Below are positions 35,799-45,425 of a DNA stretch of 64,000 nucleotides, in pieces; position 1 is the first letter of the stretch, and each line of letters begins with the position of its first letter. The stretch covers positions 1 to 64,000 of the forward strand of contig JBAWXZ010000006.1 in assembly GCA_037143795.1 (NCBI GenBank), read 5' to 3'. The DNA comes from Firm-13 sp037143795 (GTDB lineage Bacteria > Bacillota > Clostridia > Saccharofermentanales > Saccharofermentanaceae). The notes under the pieces were generated by a model. It saw nothing but the letters and a program-made list of their open reading frames with translations, was not told where the DNA came from and ran no database searches. The position numbers and the translations under genes are program-made.

Positions 35799-37034
35799 AT
35801 GATTGATGTTAACAAAGGCAAACTTAGCGCAAAAGAACAGAATATTGTTATGGTTCTGAATGAACTGATCCTCAACAGTAATTTGCTGCCGACTGAGATT
35901 GGCCAGAGTACCAACTTGAGTCCGGCTACAGTCAGCAGGATACTTGGACAGCTGCAGGATAGTAACCTGGCAATTAATGTGGGCAAAGTTGAAACGGTAA
36001 AAGGACGCAAACCAAACCAGTTTAGTTTCAATAAGAATTATGGATATATTCTCCATTATTATGTTAAAAAAAATAAGATAATCGGATATTTAATTAATCT
36101 TGGCGGCGATGTAATTGATCAGTGCGAGATGCTTTACGATCAGCAGGCGACACTTGAAGATTTACTCGATATTATCTCTGACATCAAACAAAAACTAAGG
36201 AAAAATAAAGAACTGAAAACCGCTCAGATATTGGCAGCCGGCTTTGCTGTTCCTGGCGTGGTTGATAAAACGACACGGAAATTATATATGATACCTGACG
36301 TATTATCGTTAAATGAGACAACTTTCTACGATTATGCTGAAAAGATTCTAGGTGTACCGGTTATTGTGAATAATGTTTCCTGGATGGCTGCTTTAGGTGA
36401 GAAAAATACAAATTACAGCTTTGCGGATAATATTGTCTATTTGAATATTACTAACAGCATCGGTATCGGCGCAGGTATCATTATCGACAATAAGCTTGTA
36501 AGAGGTGCTAATGATTATGCGGGTGAGGTTGGACAGTTCTACTTTGATCCCTGTTATTCCATGGGCGACTACCTGAACAGCAAGGGTCAGTTGGAACATG
36601 AGGCAAGCCTGAATACTTTGTTTTCAGCGATTGAAAACATAATCAAAAAGGGCGGGGCAAAAGTATTGTCCGATATATTGAAGGAAAATCAGCAGTCCAA
36701 TATTTTCATTGACACACTGGAAGAAGCTGCGCGACGCGGAGACGTGGATGTACTTGAAGAACTTGAGCGTACGCTGAAAGCCTGGTCCGTTACCATTATA
36801 AATATTAATTATTTGCTGAATCCGGATTACATTATTCTTGGAGGCGCGATATCAGAAAAGAATAATTATATTTACGAATACCTGACCAAAATATTAAGCA
36901 GCCTGGGAATTTTCTGTCCCAAAATTAAATTCAGTACATTAGGAGATGATGCACAGCTAATCGGAGGGACCGACGTCTTAAAACAATATGTATTTAACAA
37001 TAATGTCTTATTGGAAACAAAAAAAATAATTTGA
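35799..37034 (+). CDS. ROK family transcriptional regulator (NagC/XylR-like)
   Basis: The 411-residue regulator has an N-terminal winged HTH (LLPTEIGQSTNLSPATVSRILGQLQDSNL) and a ROK sugar-binding domain (AAGFAVPGVVD, SWMAALGEKN, GIGAGIIIDNKLVRGANDYAGEVG). The zinc Cys cluster of catalytic ROK proteins is absent, and the glycine-rich ATP loop is weak, as in repressors. I use ATG 35799, because the promoter lies between it and an upstream in-frame start. It heads the operon for import and breakdown of an amino-sugar-like compound and probably represses it. Confidence 0.88.
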   Translation: MIDVNKGKLSAKEQNIVMVLNELILNSNLLPTEIGQSTNLSPATVSRILGQLQDSNLAINVGKVETVKGRKPNQFSFNKNYGYILHYYVKKNKIIGYLINLGGDVIDQCEMLYDQQATLEDLLDIISDIKQKLRKNKELKTAQILAAGFAVPGVVDKTTRKLYMIPDVLSLNETTFYDYAEKILGVPVIVNNVSWMAALGEKNTNYSFADNIVYLNITNSIGIGAGIIIDNKLVRGANDYAGEVGQFYFDPCYSMGDYLNSKGQLEHEASLNTLFSAIENIIKKGGAKVLSDILKENQQSNIFIDTLEEAARRGDVDVLEELERTLKAWSVTIININYLLNPDYIILGGAISEKNNYIYEYLTKILSSLGIFCPKIKFSTLGDDAQLIGGTDVLKQYVFNNNVLLETKKII

Positions 37035-37061
37035 TCATACTGGTTAGAAAGGCAGGAAAGA

Positions 37062-38060
37062 ATGTTAAAGATTTTAATTATTGGTACCGGTTATATTGGT
37101 TTATCCCATATAGCAGCATACAAACAGATTTCAGAAGCCCAGGTTGTAGGAATCATTGACAGAAACCCGGAGGCTGGTACAAAAGCTGCAATAGAAGCCG
37201 AATGCAAATATTATTCTTCACTCACTGAGGCTTTGGCAAACGAAAAAGCGGATTTTGTAGATGTCTGTTTGCCGACTTACCTTCATGAGAAATATGTGAT
37301 CGAGGCGGCAAATGCGAAATGCCACGTATTGTGTGAAAAACCCGTCACTTTTTCATTGGAATCATTTGATCGCATGGCAAATGCCTGTAAGAATAACGGA
37401 GTGCGTTTCATGGTCGGTCAGGTAGCTCGCTGGTGGCCTGAATTTGAAGTCATCAAAGAATATATTCAAAATGATAAGCTGGGAAAAATTCATATGATTT
37501 ATGAAAAGCGTCTGGCGCAGCACCCCAATTGGGCAACCTGGCATCGCGATCCCGAAAAAAGCGGCGGCGGCCTGTATGATATAAACATTCACGACATCGA
37601 TTTTTTATACAGTATCTTTGGAATGCCTGTACGGGTATACAGTACCGGCTGGAAGAGCTCCACCGGCTGCTGGAATCATGTATCAACCAGTCTGACCTGG
37701 GCAGACGGTACGAATGCAGTCTGCGAAACTGCACTTGAGATGACAGGCAATTTTCCATTTACTATTGAATTCCGCGGCAGCGGTGATAAAGGGACTCTCA
37801 ATTATATGCTGACTGCCGGTTTTAACATAAAGGACGGAGGGCAGGGATCAAGCTTTAAATATTATCCGGCTGGTGAGGAGAAGATTGAATCGCCTGAAGT
37901 TAAGCAGACGGATATGTTTGTTTCAGAGATTTCTGCATATGTTTCAGCAATTAATGAAAATAAACCAACGCCCATTCCTCCCGATCAATCCAGGGAAGTC
38001 CTCGAAATCATACTTGCATCCAAACGTTCACTGGAAGAACTATGCGTTGTTGATCTTTGA
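37062..38060 (+). CDS. Gfo/Idh/MocA family sugar oxidoreductase
   Basis: The 332-residue protein has an N-terminal Rossmann motif (IIGTGYIGLSHIAAYK) and the catalytic-region CEKPVTFS near residue 95, with the Lys of EKP, and a typical C-terminal beta-sheet domain with GGGLYDINIHDIDFL (His of the active site). Members oxidise or epimerise sugars, inositols or glycosides with NAD(H). It lies 27 bases after the regulator and should be the first enzyme of the operon. Confidence 0.9.
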   Translation: MLKILIIGTGYIGLSHIAAYKQISEAQVVGIIDRNPEAGTKAAIEAECKYYSSLTEALANEKADFVDVCLPTYLHEKYVIEAANAKCHVLCEKPVTFSLESFDRMANACKNNGVRFMVGQVARWWPEFEVIKEYIQNDKLGKIHMIYEKRLAQHPNWATWHRDPEKSGGGLYDINIHDIDFLYSIFGMPVRVYSTGWKSSTGCWNHVSTSLTWADGTNAVCETALEMTGNFPFTIEFRGSGDKGTLNYMLTAGFNIKDGGQGSSFKYYPAGEEKIESPEVKQTDMFVSEISAYVSAINENKPTPIPPDQSREVLEIILASKRSLEELCVVDL

Positions 38061-38114
38061 TAATGCCCCGAGCTTAGAATAACGGCTAGATGAATACTGT
38101 CAGGAGGACTTTTT

Positions 38115-38942
38115 ATGAAAAATATCATATCGGTCAGTACGAATACTTATCACGGCTTCAGTATGGACGAAGCACTCGAGGGAATTGCGGCAGCAGGTTT
38201 CAAATATGTTGAACTAACCGCTGTAAAAGGCTGGACTGAGCATGTTATGCCCGGTTTCCCGGAAGCTGAGTTAATAAAAGTCGAGAAGAAACTTAAAGAT
38301 TCAGGTCTCACCTGTATTGCACTCAGCGGTCACTGCAATCTCATGGATGCGGAACGGCTTAACGATTTTCGTGAAAATATCAAACTTGCGCACCGGCTTG
38401 GCTGCAAATATATAATTTCCTCTGCAGGCGAAGCTCATTTCGGTAAGGGAGAAAGTTTTGCCGACGAAGTACTTATCCGCAATATTAAGTCCATTGTTCC
38501 TGACCTTGAGAAATATGATCTTTGCCTGGGAATTGAGGTTCATGGGGCATATGGTACCGGTGAGTCACTATATCGGATTTATAAAGGAGTTGGTTCAGAC
38601 CGTGTGGGAATTAACTATGACACGGCGAATGTGGTTTTTTACGGAGGACAAATTCCTAATAACGAGATCAGGAATTGCGTAGACGGGATTAATTATATGC
38701 ATCTTAAGGACAAGGTCGGATTTGACAAAGTCTGGAATTTCCCGGCCATAGGCAGCGGCGATCTTGATCTGACCGGTTTGATGGATTATGTCGATGCAAA
38801 CGGCTATACAGGCCCCATCTCCATTGAAATTGAATTCACTGAGGAATTTACCATGCGCCCGAAAGTTCAAGGTGATCTGGCAACTGCTGACAAGGCAGTC
38901 AAAGACTCGTTTGATTATCTCAAAAGTAAAGGGATTATTTAA
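38115..38942 (+). CDS. sugar phosphate isomerase/epimerase, TIM barrel (first)
   Basis: The 275-residue protein of the xylose-isomerase-like AP_endonuc_2 family has metal-ligand regions at GIEVHG (Glu near 142), INYDTANV, MHLKDKV and ISIEIEFTEEF. RBS CAGGAGG. Such enzymes isomerise or epimerise ketoses, or act with Gfo/Idh enzymes on 3-keto sugars. A second, different member of the family is encoded at 42775-43611. Confidence 0.85.
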   Translation: MKNIISVSTNTYHGFSMDEALEGIAAAGFKYVELTAVKGWTEHVMPGFPEAELIKVEKKLKDSGLTCIALSGHCNLMDAERLNDFRENIKLAHRLGCKYIISSAGEAHFGKGESFADEVLIRNIKSIVPDLEKYDLCLGIEVHGAYGTGESLYRIYKGVGSDRVGINYDTANVVFYGGQIPNNEIRNCVDGINYMHLKDKVGFDKVWNFPAIGSGDLDLTGLMDYVDANGYTGPISIEIEFTEEFTMRPKVQGDLATADKAVKDSFDYLKSKGII

Positions 38943-39021
38943 ATCAAGGCTTCACAACGTTACCTGATGTCAGCCGATAGACTTCGGTTCACATAAAAGA
39001 AAAAATTTGGAGGAGAATAGT

Positions 39022-40101
39022 ATGATCAAGAAAACCATTTCACTCATTCTGTCACTGGTTATGATCGTTGCTCTCGCAACAGGATGCGGCTCAACAGCCG
39101 CGGTAACTACTACTGCCAAAGACACTACTGCAGCAGCGACAACTACCGCAGTAAAAGAAACATCAGCTGAAACGACAACTGCTCCGGCAAAAGAGAGCCT
39201 GACTTTCGGATACATTGCATACAACATGGCAGATATCTGGAATCAATATTCTGCCAACGCATTTGAGTATGCAGCTTCTAAATCGAAAATCCCGACTAAG
39301 GTAGTTGTACTCGACGCACAGAATGATATTGCAAAGTCCGTTTCCGCTATGGAATCCCTTATCCAGCAGGGCGTTGACGGTATATCCATTTTCCCGATTT
39401 CCCCTGAACAGGGAGCTCAGCTGGTTGCCATGGCAAATGAGGCTAAGATCCCGATCACAGTTGAGAATATTGACATTGGAACAGTTTGCAAACCTGATCA
39501 GTATGTCGCTTCGGTCGGCTGCCTGTACGGTGATATAGGATATGCTGCAATTAAGTGGCTGTCTGAAAACGTTAAGGATGCAAAAGTATTCTACTGTGCC
39601 GGCGCTGTAGGCGGCGGTGTTTTTGAAACCTATAAGGTAGGCGTAGATAAAGCACTTACAGAATTCTCCGGGTCCATTAAGATGGTTGGCCTCTCAAATG
39701 GTAATTGGAACACAGAAGACGCACTCAACCTTACACAGAACTTCATCAACTCGGGAACGGAATTCAACTGTATTTTTGCCAACAATGACCTGATGGCTCA
39801 AGGATGCTATCAGGCACTTGAAGCAGCAGGACTTAAAAACATCCCTGTTGTATCTACCGGTGGATCTCCTGATGCCAAAGCATTTTTGGAAAGCAAAATT
39901 GAGGCAGCAAACATGACTGCTCCGGTTTCCATACAAGGTGTTCAGACATTCAAGAACCTCTATGAGTTTGTCGTTGACGGTACTGTTCCGTCACCCCAGT
40001 TTCAGGCTCTGCCCATTGTACCCGTTTCTGCAGAAGACCTGACTGCCTGGATTGACTGGTCCGACTATGCAGGTGCATACGCATACGTTTACGGTTCCTG
40101 A
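39022..40101 (+). CDS. sugar ABC transporter substrate-binding lipoprotein (second system)
   Basis: The 359-residue protein has a lipoprotein signal (lipobox ALATGC) and a Thr/Ala linker, then a cluster-B periplasmic-binding fold (MESLIQQGVDGISIFPIS, NCIFANNDLMAQGCYQALEAAGL). ATG 39022 follows GGAGGAG. It is only distantly similar to the binding protein at 24653. A long GC hairpin without T-run follows it. Confidence 0.9.
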   Translation: MIKKTISLILSLVMIVALATGCGSTAAVTTTAKDTTAAATTTAVKETSAETTTAPAKESLTFGYIAYNMADIWNQYSANAFEYAASKSKIPTKVVVLDAQNDIAKSVSAMESLIQQGVDGISIFPISPEQGAQLVAMANEAKIPITVENIDIGTVCKPDQYVASVGCLYGDIGYAAIKWLSENVKDAKVFYCAGAVGGGVFETYKVGVDKALTEFSGSIKMVGLSNGNWNTEDALNLTQNFINSGTEFNCIFANNDLMAQGCYQALEAAGLKNIPVVSTGGSPDAKAFLESKIEAANMTAPVSIQGVQTFKNLYEFVVDGTVPSPQFQALPIVPVSAEDLTAWIDWSDYAGAYAYVYGS

Positions 40102-40121
40102 TTTTTGACTGATTACCCGAT

Positions 40122-40157
40122 CGGGCCCTTTAATCATTGCTATGGTTAAAGGGCCCG
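40122..40157 (+). other. mRNA hairpin after the second binding-protein gene
   Basis: CGGGCCCTTTAA (40122-40133) pairs perfectly with TTAAAGGGCCCG (40146-40157), extending by TCA/TGG into the loop. There is no T-run, so it is probably a stabilising or processing structure rather than a terminator. Confidence 0.65.
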
Positions 40158-40199
40158 CAATTATAACGGATACATAAATGCAGATAGGATTGTTGAAAT

Positions 40200-41738
40200 A
40201 TGAAAATTGATTACAACAACAACACACCAATCATTCAAATGTGCGATATTGTCAAGGAGTTTTCCGGTGTGAGGGCTCTTTCAGGCATTACCTTTGATGT
40301 GTATCAGGGTGAAATTCACTGTATAGTCGGTGAAAACGGTGCCGGCAAATCTACATTGATGAAAATTCTGTCCGGTGCATATACACCCACATCAGGCAGT
40401 ATCAAAATCGATCACCAGCAATACACTTCACTTTCCCCTGCACTGTCCAAGGAATTGGGAATTAATATTGTATATCAGGAAAATGATCTTGTTCCAGTCA
40501 TGAATGCAGTTGAAAATGTATTCGTGGGAAATGAAAAAACAAAATATCCCGGCTTAATTGATTTTAAAGCGATGCTTAAAAGTTTTAAGAAAATAATGGA
40601 AACATATAAGATTATAATTGATCCGCTTCAGACAATCGAAAATATGTCTGTCTCTGACCAGCAGTTCGTCAAGATTATTAAGGCGTTATCCAATGAACCC
40701 AGGATACTGATAATGGATGAACCGACATCCATGTTTAATGCAGAGGATGCCGATAAAGTACTTAACCTGGTCAGAAATATTGCTGAGAAAGGCATAAGCA
40801 TTATTTTCATCTCGCATTTTCTTAAAGAAGTTGTACAGATAGCTGATCGAATAACTGTCATCCGCGACGGTTCGGTAATCCGGACTTACTCAAATGAGAA
40901 TAGAAATGTCTCATTTAATGATATTACAAGGGACATGGTAGGTCGTCCGATCGAAATGTTTTATAAGAAGGAGACCCATAGCATCGGTGAGATCATGTTT
41001 GAGGTAAAAAATCTCAAAATAGGACGAAATTCCCCCAGCTTGGATTTTCATATCAGAAAGGGAGAAATACTCGGCTTTTCCGGTATGGTTGGTTCAGGCC
41101 GCACGGAAATTGTTCGTGCCGTATCAGGTGCCGACCATCGTTTCAGCGGAGATATTTATCTTAACGGCAAAAAATTGAAAATAAATAATCCCGGTGACAG
41201 TATCAGCGCCGGTATCGCGCATATAACCGAAGACAGGCAGAGACTCGGGCTTAACCTCACATCGAGTGTTCTTGAAAACATACTCATTGTAGGCCTGGAC
41301 AAGATAAAGTCGGGATTATTCTATAATTACAGAAAACACACCAATGAAGTCCAAACGATTGCTGATGATTTAAATATCAAAGCATCAAGTATGTTTCAGG
41401 AAGTCATGTATTTATCCGGCGGCAATCAGCAAAAAGTCGTCCTGGGCAAATGGATCTACTCGGATCAGACTGTGTATATATTTGATGAACCCACCCGTGG
41501 TATCGATGTGAATGCTAAAGCAGAATTCTATAAAAAAATGACGGATATAACCAAGCAGGGCAACTGTATTTTGATGGTTTCTTCCGATATGCCCGAACTG
41601 ATTTCAATGAGTGACAGGGTATTGGTAGTGCGTGATGGTTCGATCGTATGTGAGTTGTCAGGCGAGGATTTGAACGAACAAACGATTATAAAACAAGCAT
41701 TAGGAGTGAAAAAAAATGTTGACGAAAACGATGGCTAA
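40200..41738 (+). CDS. sugar ABC transporter ATP-binding protein (second system)
   Basis: This 512-residue RbsA-type ATPase has two domains. Domain 1 has GENGAGKST and LIMDEPTSMF; its signature is degenerate (MSVSDQQ). Domain 2 has GMVGSGRTE, LSGGNQQK and IFDEPTRGID. It should energise the single permease downstream. The permease gene overlaps its end by 23 bases. Confidence 0.92.
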   Translation: MKIDYNNNTPIIQMCDIVKEFSGVRALSGITFDVYQGEIHCIVGENGAGKSTLMKILSGAYTPTSGSIKIDHQQYTSLSPALSKELGINIVYQENDLVPVMNAVENVFVGNEKTKYPGLIDFKAMLKSFKKIMETYKIIIDPLQTIENMSVSDQQFVKIIKALSNEPRILIMDEPTSMFNAEDADKVLNLVRNIAEKGISIIFISHFLKEVVQIADRITVIRDGSVIRTYSNENRNVSFNDITRDMVGRPIEMFYKKETHSIGEIMFEVKNLKIGRNSPSLDFHIRKGEILGFSGMVGSGRTEIVRAVSGADHRFSGDIYLNGKKLKINNPGDSISAGIAHITEDRQRLGLNLTSSVLENILIVGLDKIKSGLFYNYRKHTNEVQTIADDLNIKASSMFQEVMYLSGGNQQKVVLGKWIYSDQTVYIFDEPTRGIDVNAKAEFYKKMTDITKQGNCILMVSSDMPELISMSDRVLVVRDGSIVCELSGEDLNEQTIIKQALGVKKNVDENDG

Positions 41739-42681
41739 TACTAAAAAAAGCATTTGGAAGGATCAGAGGGTATTGTTGACAGCGATCATTATATTGCTTG
41801 TCATCGTTGTAAGCATCATCAATCCGAAGTTTATAAAGATATCATCTATTTCAGCAATTCTTCAGCAGATATCCGTCCTGGGAGTTCTCACTATGGCCAT
41901 GACGATGCTGCTTATCAGCGGAGGAATAGATCTCTCGCTTGGTAATATGATGACACTGTCAGCCATTGTTTTGGCTACTGTCCTGAAAAAGACCGGGAAC
42001 CTTGGCCTGGCAATAATCTGTTGCATGGCCGTATCAACTTTCTGCGGTTTCCTGAACGGATTTATCATAGCAAAATCAAAATGTATGCCGCTGATAATTA
42101 CATTAGGTACGTCACAACTATTTTATGGTGCCTCGTTACTAATAACCGGCGGTGCATTCCTCAATTTCTCAGGGGCCCTGGATTTTATGCGCAAAGTACA
42201 ATTATTCAATTTTGTACCGCTGATGGTGCTGTTCATGATTGCTGTTGTCATTTTTATGTTTCTCCTGCTGTCGAGAAGTAAATTTGGGCGCAGGATTGTC
42301 GCTATGGGCGGAAATGAAAAAAATGCATACCTATCCGGAATAAATGTAAACAGATACAAGATGGCCACATATGCTATAAGCGGGTTTATCGTTTCAATAG
42401 GCGGCATCATTTTTGCGGCCAGACTTAATTCGATTGCTCCGGCAGCCGGCAGCGGTTATGAGCTTGATGCCCTCGTTGCAGCTGTTATCGGCGGTGTTAC
42501 GTTTGAAGGCGGCCGAGGTACCGTATTCGGGGCATTTCTTGGCTGCCTGCTGACAGGCATAATATCAAGCGCGCTCGATATTATGGGTGTTCACGCGTAC
42601 TGGAAAATTGCAATTACCGGTACAATTATTGTTGCTGCGGTTGTTTTGAGCAATCTGGAAAACATTCAAAAGAAGAACTGA
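41716..42681 (+). CDS. sugar ABC transporter permease (second system)
   Basis: This 321-residue RbsC-type permease has the family motif LISGGIDLSLGNMMTLS near residue 60 and several TM helices. ATG 41716 is nine bases after AGGAG. This is the only permease of the operon, so it should act as a homodimer. Confidence 0.9.
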   Translation: MLTKTMANTKKSIWKDQRVLLTAIIILLVIVVSIINPKFIKISSISAILQQISVLGVLTMAMTMLLISGGIDLSLGNMMTLSAIVLATVLKKTGNLGLAIICCMAVSTFCGFLNGFIIAKSKCMPLIITLGTSQLFYGASLLITGGAFLNFSGALDFMRKVQLFNFVPLMVLFMIAVVIFMFLLLSRSKFGRRIVAMGGNEKNAYLSGINVNRYKMATYAISGFIVSIGGIIFAARLNSIAPAAGSGYELDALVAAVIGGVTFEGGRGTVFGAFLGCLLTGIISSALDIMGVHAYWKIAITGTIIVAAVVLSNLENIQKKN

Positions 42682-42774
42682 GACGTCACCGTACTATACA
42701 TTATCTCAGCGAACGGCATGTACTTTCAGGATGTGATTTCAACGTGACAGGTGCATCATTACAGGGAGGATACT

Positions 42775-43611
42775 ATGAAAAAGGGTGTCAGCTTTTATAC
42801 ATTCGCGCAGGATGTCAGCTTTCATGAGGCATGCGGGCAAACTAAAAACGCGGGCTATGACGGAGTCGAGCTTGTCCTAAGCGAGTCCGGCGAACTAAAT
42901 ATGCATACTTCAGACCGGGATATGATCCGCATGAAAACTATGATAAATGACATGGGCCTTGAGGTATGCAGTGTTGGCGCATGGAACATATGGGAACATA
43001 ATCTCGCAGGTAATAATGCGGAGGATGTATCATATGCCAAGGATATTGTTAAAAAGCAAATAGATGCAGCGGCGGCATTTGGTGCAGATACAATACTTCT
43101 GGTTCCCGGTTGGGTAGGAACGCCCTTTGCAAAAGGAATTGTCAGCTATGACGTCTGTTATGATAACTCCCTTAAAGCAGTTAAGGAATTATCCGGCTAT
43201 GCGGCCGGAGCGAAAATCAGTATCGGAATTGAAAATGTATGGAATAAATTTTTGCTTTCGCCAATAGAATTCAGGCGCTTTCTTGATGAAATCAACTCGC
43301 CGTACGTAGGTGCCTATTTTGATGTAGGCAACATAATCTATATAGGATACCCGGAACAGTGGATAAGAATACTCGGTGGAAAATATATCAAAAAGCTGCA
43401 TTTCTGCGATTGCCGTTCTGACCAGGCAGGATTGGGTATGTTTGTCGACCTGTTTGAAGGGGATGTGAATTTTGCAGATGTCATGCAGGCAGTTAAAGAA
43501 ATAAATTACGACGACTGGATCACTGTGGAGTTTTTGCCGAATTATAAGCGCTATCCCTATCAATCCATTATTAATGCCAAGCTGTCTTTGGATACAATTT
43601 TGAAAATATAA
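42775..43611 (+). CDS. sugar phosphate isomerase/epimerase, TIM barrel (second)
   Basis: This 278-residue AP_endonuc_2-type protein has metal-ligand regions IGIENVWNKF (Glu near 146), YFDVGNII, LHFCDCR and VEFLPNY. GGAGGATACT precedes ATG 42775. It resembles L-xylulose-5-phosphate or hexulose-phosphate epimerases in layout. Its place directly after the transporter suggests a role early in the pathway. Confidence 0.85.
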   Translation: MKKGVSFYTFAQDVSFHEACGQTKNAGYDGVELVLSESGELNMHTSDRDMIRMKTMINDMGLEVCSVGAWNIWEHNLAGNNAEDVSYAKDIVKKQIDAAAAFGADTILLVPGWVGTPFAKGIVSYDVCYDNSLKAVKELSGYAAGAKISIGIENVWNKFLLSPIEFRRFLDEINSPYVGAYFDVGNIIYIGYPEQWIRILGGKYIKKLHFCDCRSDQAGLGMFVDLFEGDVNFADVMQAVKEINYDDWITVEFLPNYKRYPYQSIINAKLSLDTILKI

Positions 43612-43651
43612 ATAGGAGCTGCAATAAGCAAAATATGCGGGAGGAGAATAT

Positions 43652-44359
43652 ATGAACATATTGGGAATTGCTGCACATCCGGACGATCTTGAAATCGGCT
43701 GTGCCGGAACACTGGCTAAATTCGTTAAACAGGGACATACCGTATATATGTGCCATATCGCAAACGGAAATCTGGGACATAAAATCATCGAACCGGATGA
43801 ACTCAGGGACATCAGGACGAAGGAGGCAGAAAGAGCTGCAGCTATTATTGGCGCAAAGGCAGCATACAACGGTGATGCAGGTGATACCTGCATTGAGCCT
43901 ACGGACCGGGAACTGGTTATGCGAATAGTTGAAATTATACGAAAGACAAAACCTGATTTGATTATTACTAATAATTCCGAAGATTATATGCGGGATCATG
44001 AAATGGCCAGTGAAATTGCTGTAAACGCCAGCTTTTTGGCAACGCTTCCGCATATAAGGACCGAATCACCCAGTATCGATAAGATCGCTCCTGTTTACTT
44101 TATGGATACATTGGCCGGCATAGGGTTTCAACCTACGGAATATGTCGATATCACCGATACTATAGAGATTAAGCTTGAAGCTCTGCGTCAGCATGAAAGC
44201 CAGATTAAATGGATGATGGATCATGACAATATCGATTTTCCTGATATGGTCCGTACGTGTTCAAAATATCGGGGATATCAATGCAATGCAGCATATGCGG
44301 AAGGATTCAGGCCATACCTTGGCTATCTGCGTCCGACAACAACACGTTTGCTTCCCTGA
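43652..44359 (+). CDS. PIG-L/LmbE family deacetylase
   Basis: The 235-residue zinc-dependent N-deacetylase has the family motif AAHPDDLEIGCAGTL (His-Pro-Asp-Asp, residues 7-10) and DYMRDHEMAS (second His). Known members remove acetyl from GlcNAc-containing molecules such as GlcNAc-inositol, GlcNAc-malate and lincomycin intermediates. It indicates a free N-acetylated sugar or glycoside as substrate, distinct from the phosphate form used by the nagA product in the same operon. Confidence 0.9.
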   Translation: MNILGIAAHPDDLEIGCAGTLAKFVKQGHTVYMCHIANGNLGHKIIEPDELRDIRTKEAERAAAIIGAKAAYNGDAGDTCIEPTDRELVMRIVEIIRKTKPDLIITNNSEDYMRDHEMASEIAVNASFLATLPHIRTESPSIDKIAPVYFMDTLAGIGFQPTEYVDITDTIEIKLEALRQHESQIKWMMDHDNIDFPDMVRTCSKYRGYQCNAAYAEGFRPYLGYLRPTTTRLLP

Positions 44360-44400
44360 AATGGATAACAAATAAACATTAAATATATAAGGAGACAAAA

Positions 44401-45351
44401 ATGAATTTGATGTCAACAATCCATGGATCCAATATGGAACATTATTTTCCCAAAGGCTGGGATCTTGCAAAAATTGATGATTGCTGTTCACATGATGCAA
44501 AAGAAGTGTTTGACCGGCAGCAATTCTGGAATGAGAAATTCGAACCTGTTATTGCAGATAACGTCACTGAACTCAATGTCATGATGGGTCATGAAATCGC
44601 CCGGACAATAAAAGATGCAAAGGATGCCGGAAAGAAACTGGCGATAATATTCCCGGTAGGTCCGATGGGTATGTACAAGTGGACGGTCTATTTCCTGCAG
44701 TCCTGGAATGTTGACTGTAAACATGTCTGGGGATTCAATATGGATGAATGGGCGGACTCAGAAGGAAATACACTGGAAGCGGCTGATCCCGGATCATTTC
44801 AGAATTCAATGAATACTGCATTTTACGGACCCCTGGGAGATCTTGGCGTACCGGAGAATCAGCGCAATTTTGCCACGCGGGAAAATCTGCCGACTTATGC
44901 GGAAAAAATAGCATCACTGAAAGCAGAAGGCGCGCTTCTTGCAACAATTTTTGGAATTGGAAGAGATTTTCATATAGCATTCTGGGAACCTCAATTTGCA
45001 GAGGAATTTACGACGGACGAAGAATGGAAAAAACAGACACATCGCCTCGGTGCCAACCTTCATCCAATGACTGTTGAGCAAAATGCTCTTCATAGTTTCA
45101 AGAGCAGAACTACTCTGGTCCCGGCATTCGCCAATACAATAGGACCTGGCCTATTCCTTCAGTCTGACAAAATTATCGGCGGCTGTGACGGTGCATATGA
45201 ACGCGGCTTGATGTGGCAGGGAATGTCCCTGTGGACAGCACTGCGATATGGTCCGAGCAGATGGGTTCCGGCCAGTTACATGCCTACAATGCCGGGTAAG
45301 CTTTTCTTCCTGAAAGAACTTGCAGGGCCGCTGCTTGCAGACGTGAACTGA
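44401..45351 (+). CDS. divergent glucosamine-6-phosphate deaminase-like protein
   Basis: The 316-residue protein has the NagB/6-phosphogluconolactonase fold: FPVGPMGMYKW in the phosphate-loop position, GFNMDEWADSEG in place of NLDEY, and FGIGRDFHIAFWEP in place of GIGxxGHIAFNEP. The active-site Asp and His are kept, but surrounding residues differ and the protein is about 70 residues longer than NagB. With a normal nagB in the same operon, this copy probably isomerises or deaminates a different sugar. RBS AAGGAG. Confidence 0.8.
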   Translation: MNLMSTIHGSNMEHYFPKGWDLAKIDDCCSHDAKEVFDRQQFWNEKFEPVIADNVTELNVMMGHEIARTIKDAKDAGKKLAIIFPVGPMGMYKWTVYFLQSWNVDCKHVWGFNMDEWADSEGNTLEAADPGSFQNSMNTAFYGPLGDLGVPENQRNFATRENLPTYAEKIASLKAEGALLATIFGIGRDFHIAFWEPQFAEEFTTDEEWKKQTHRLGANLHPMTVEQNALHSFKSRTTLVPAFANTIGPGLFLQSDKIIGGCDGAYERGLMWQGMSLWTALRYGPSRWVPASYMPTMPGKLFFLKELAGPLLADVN

Positions 45352-45425
45352 AAGGATGAAATTTCCCGGGGTACCGGCCAGACGCCTATTGAAGAAGATG
45401 GCAAAATTCTAAACGGGGTAATAAT

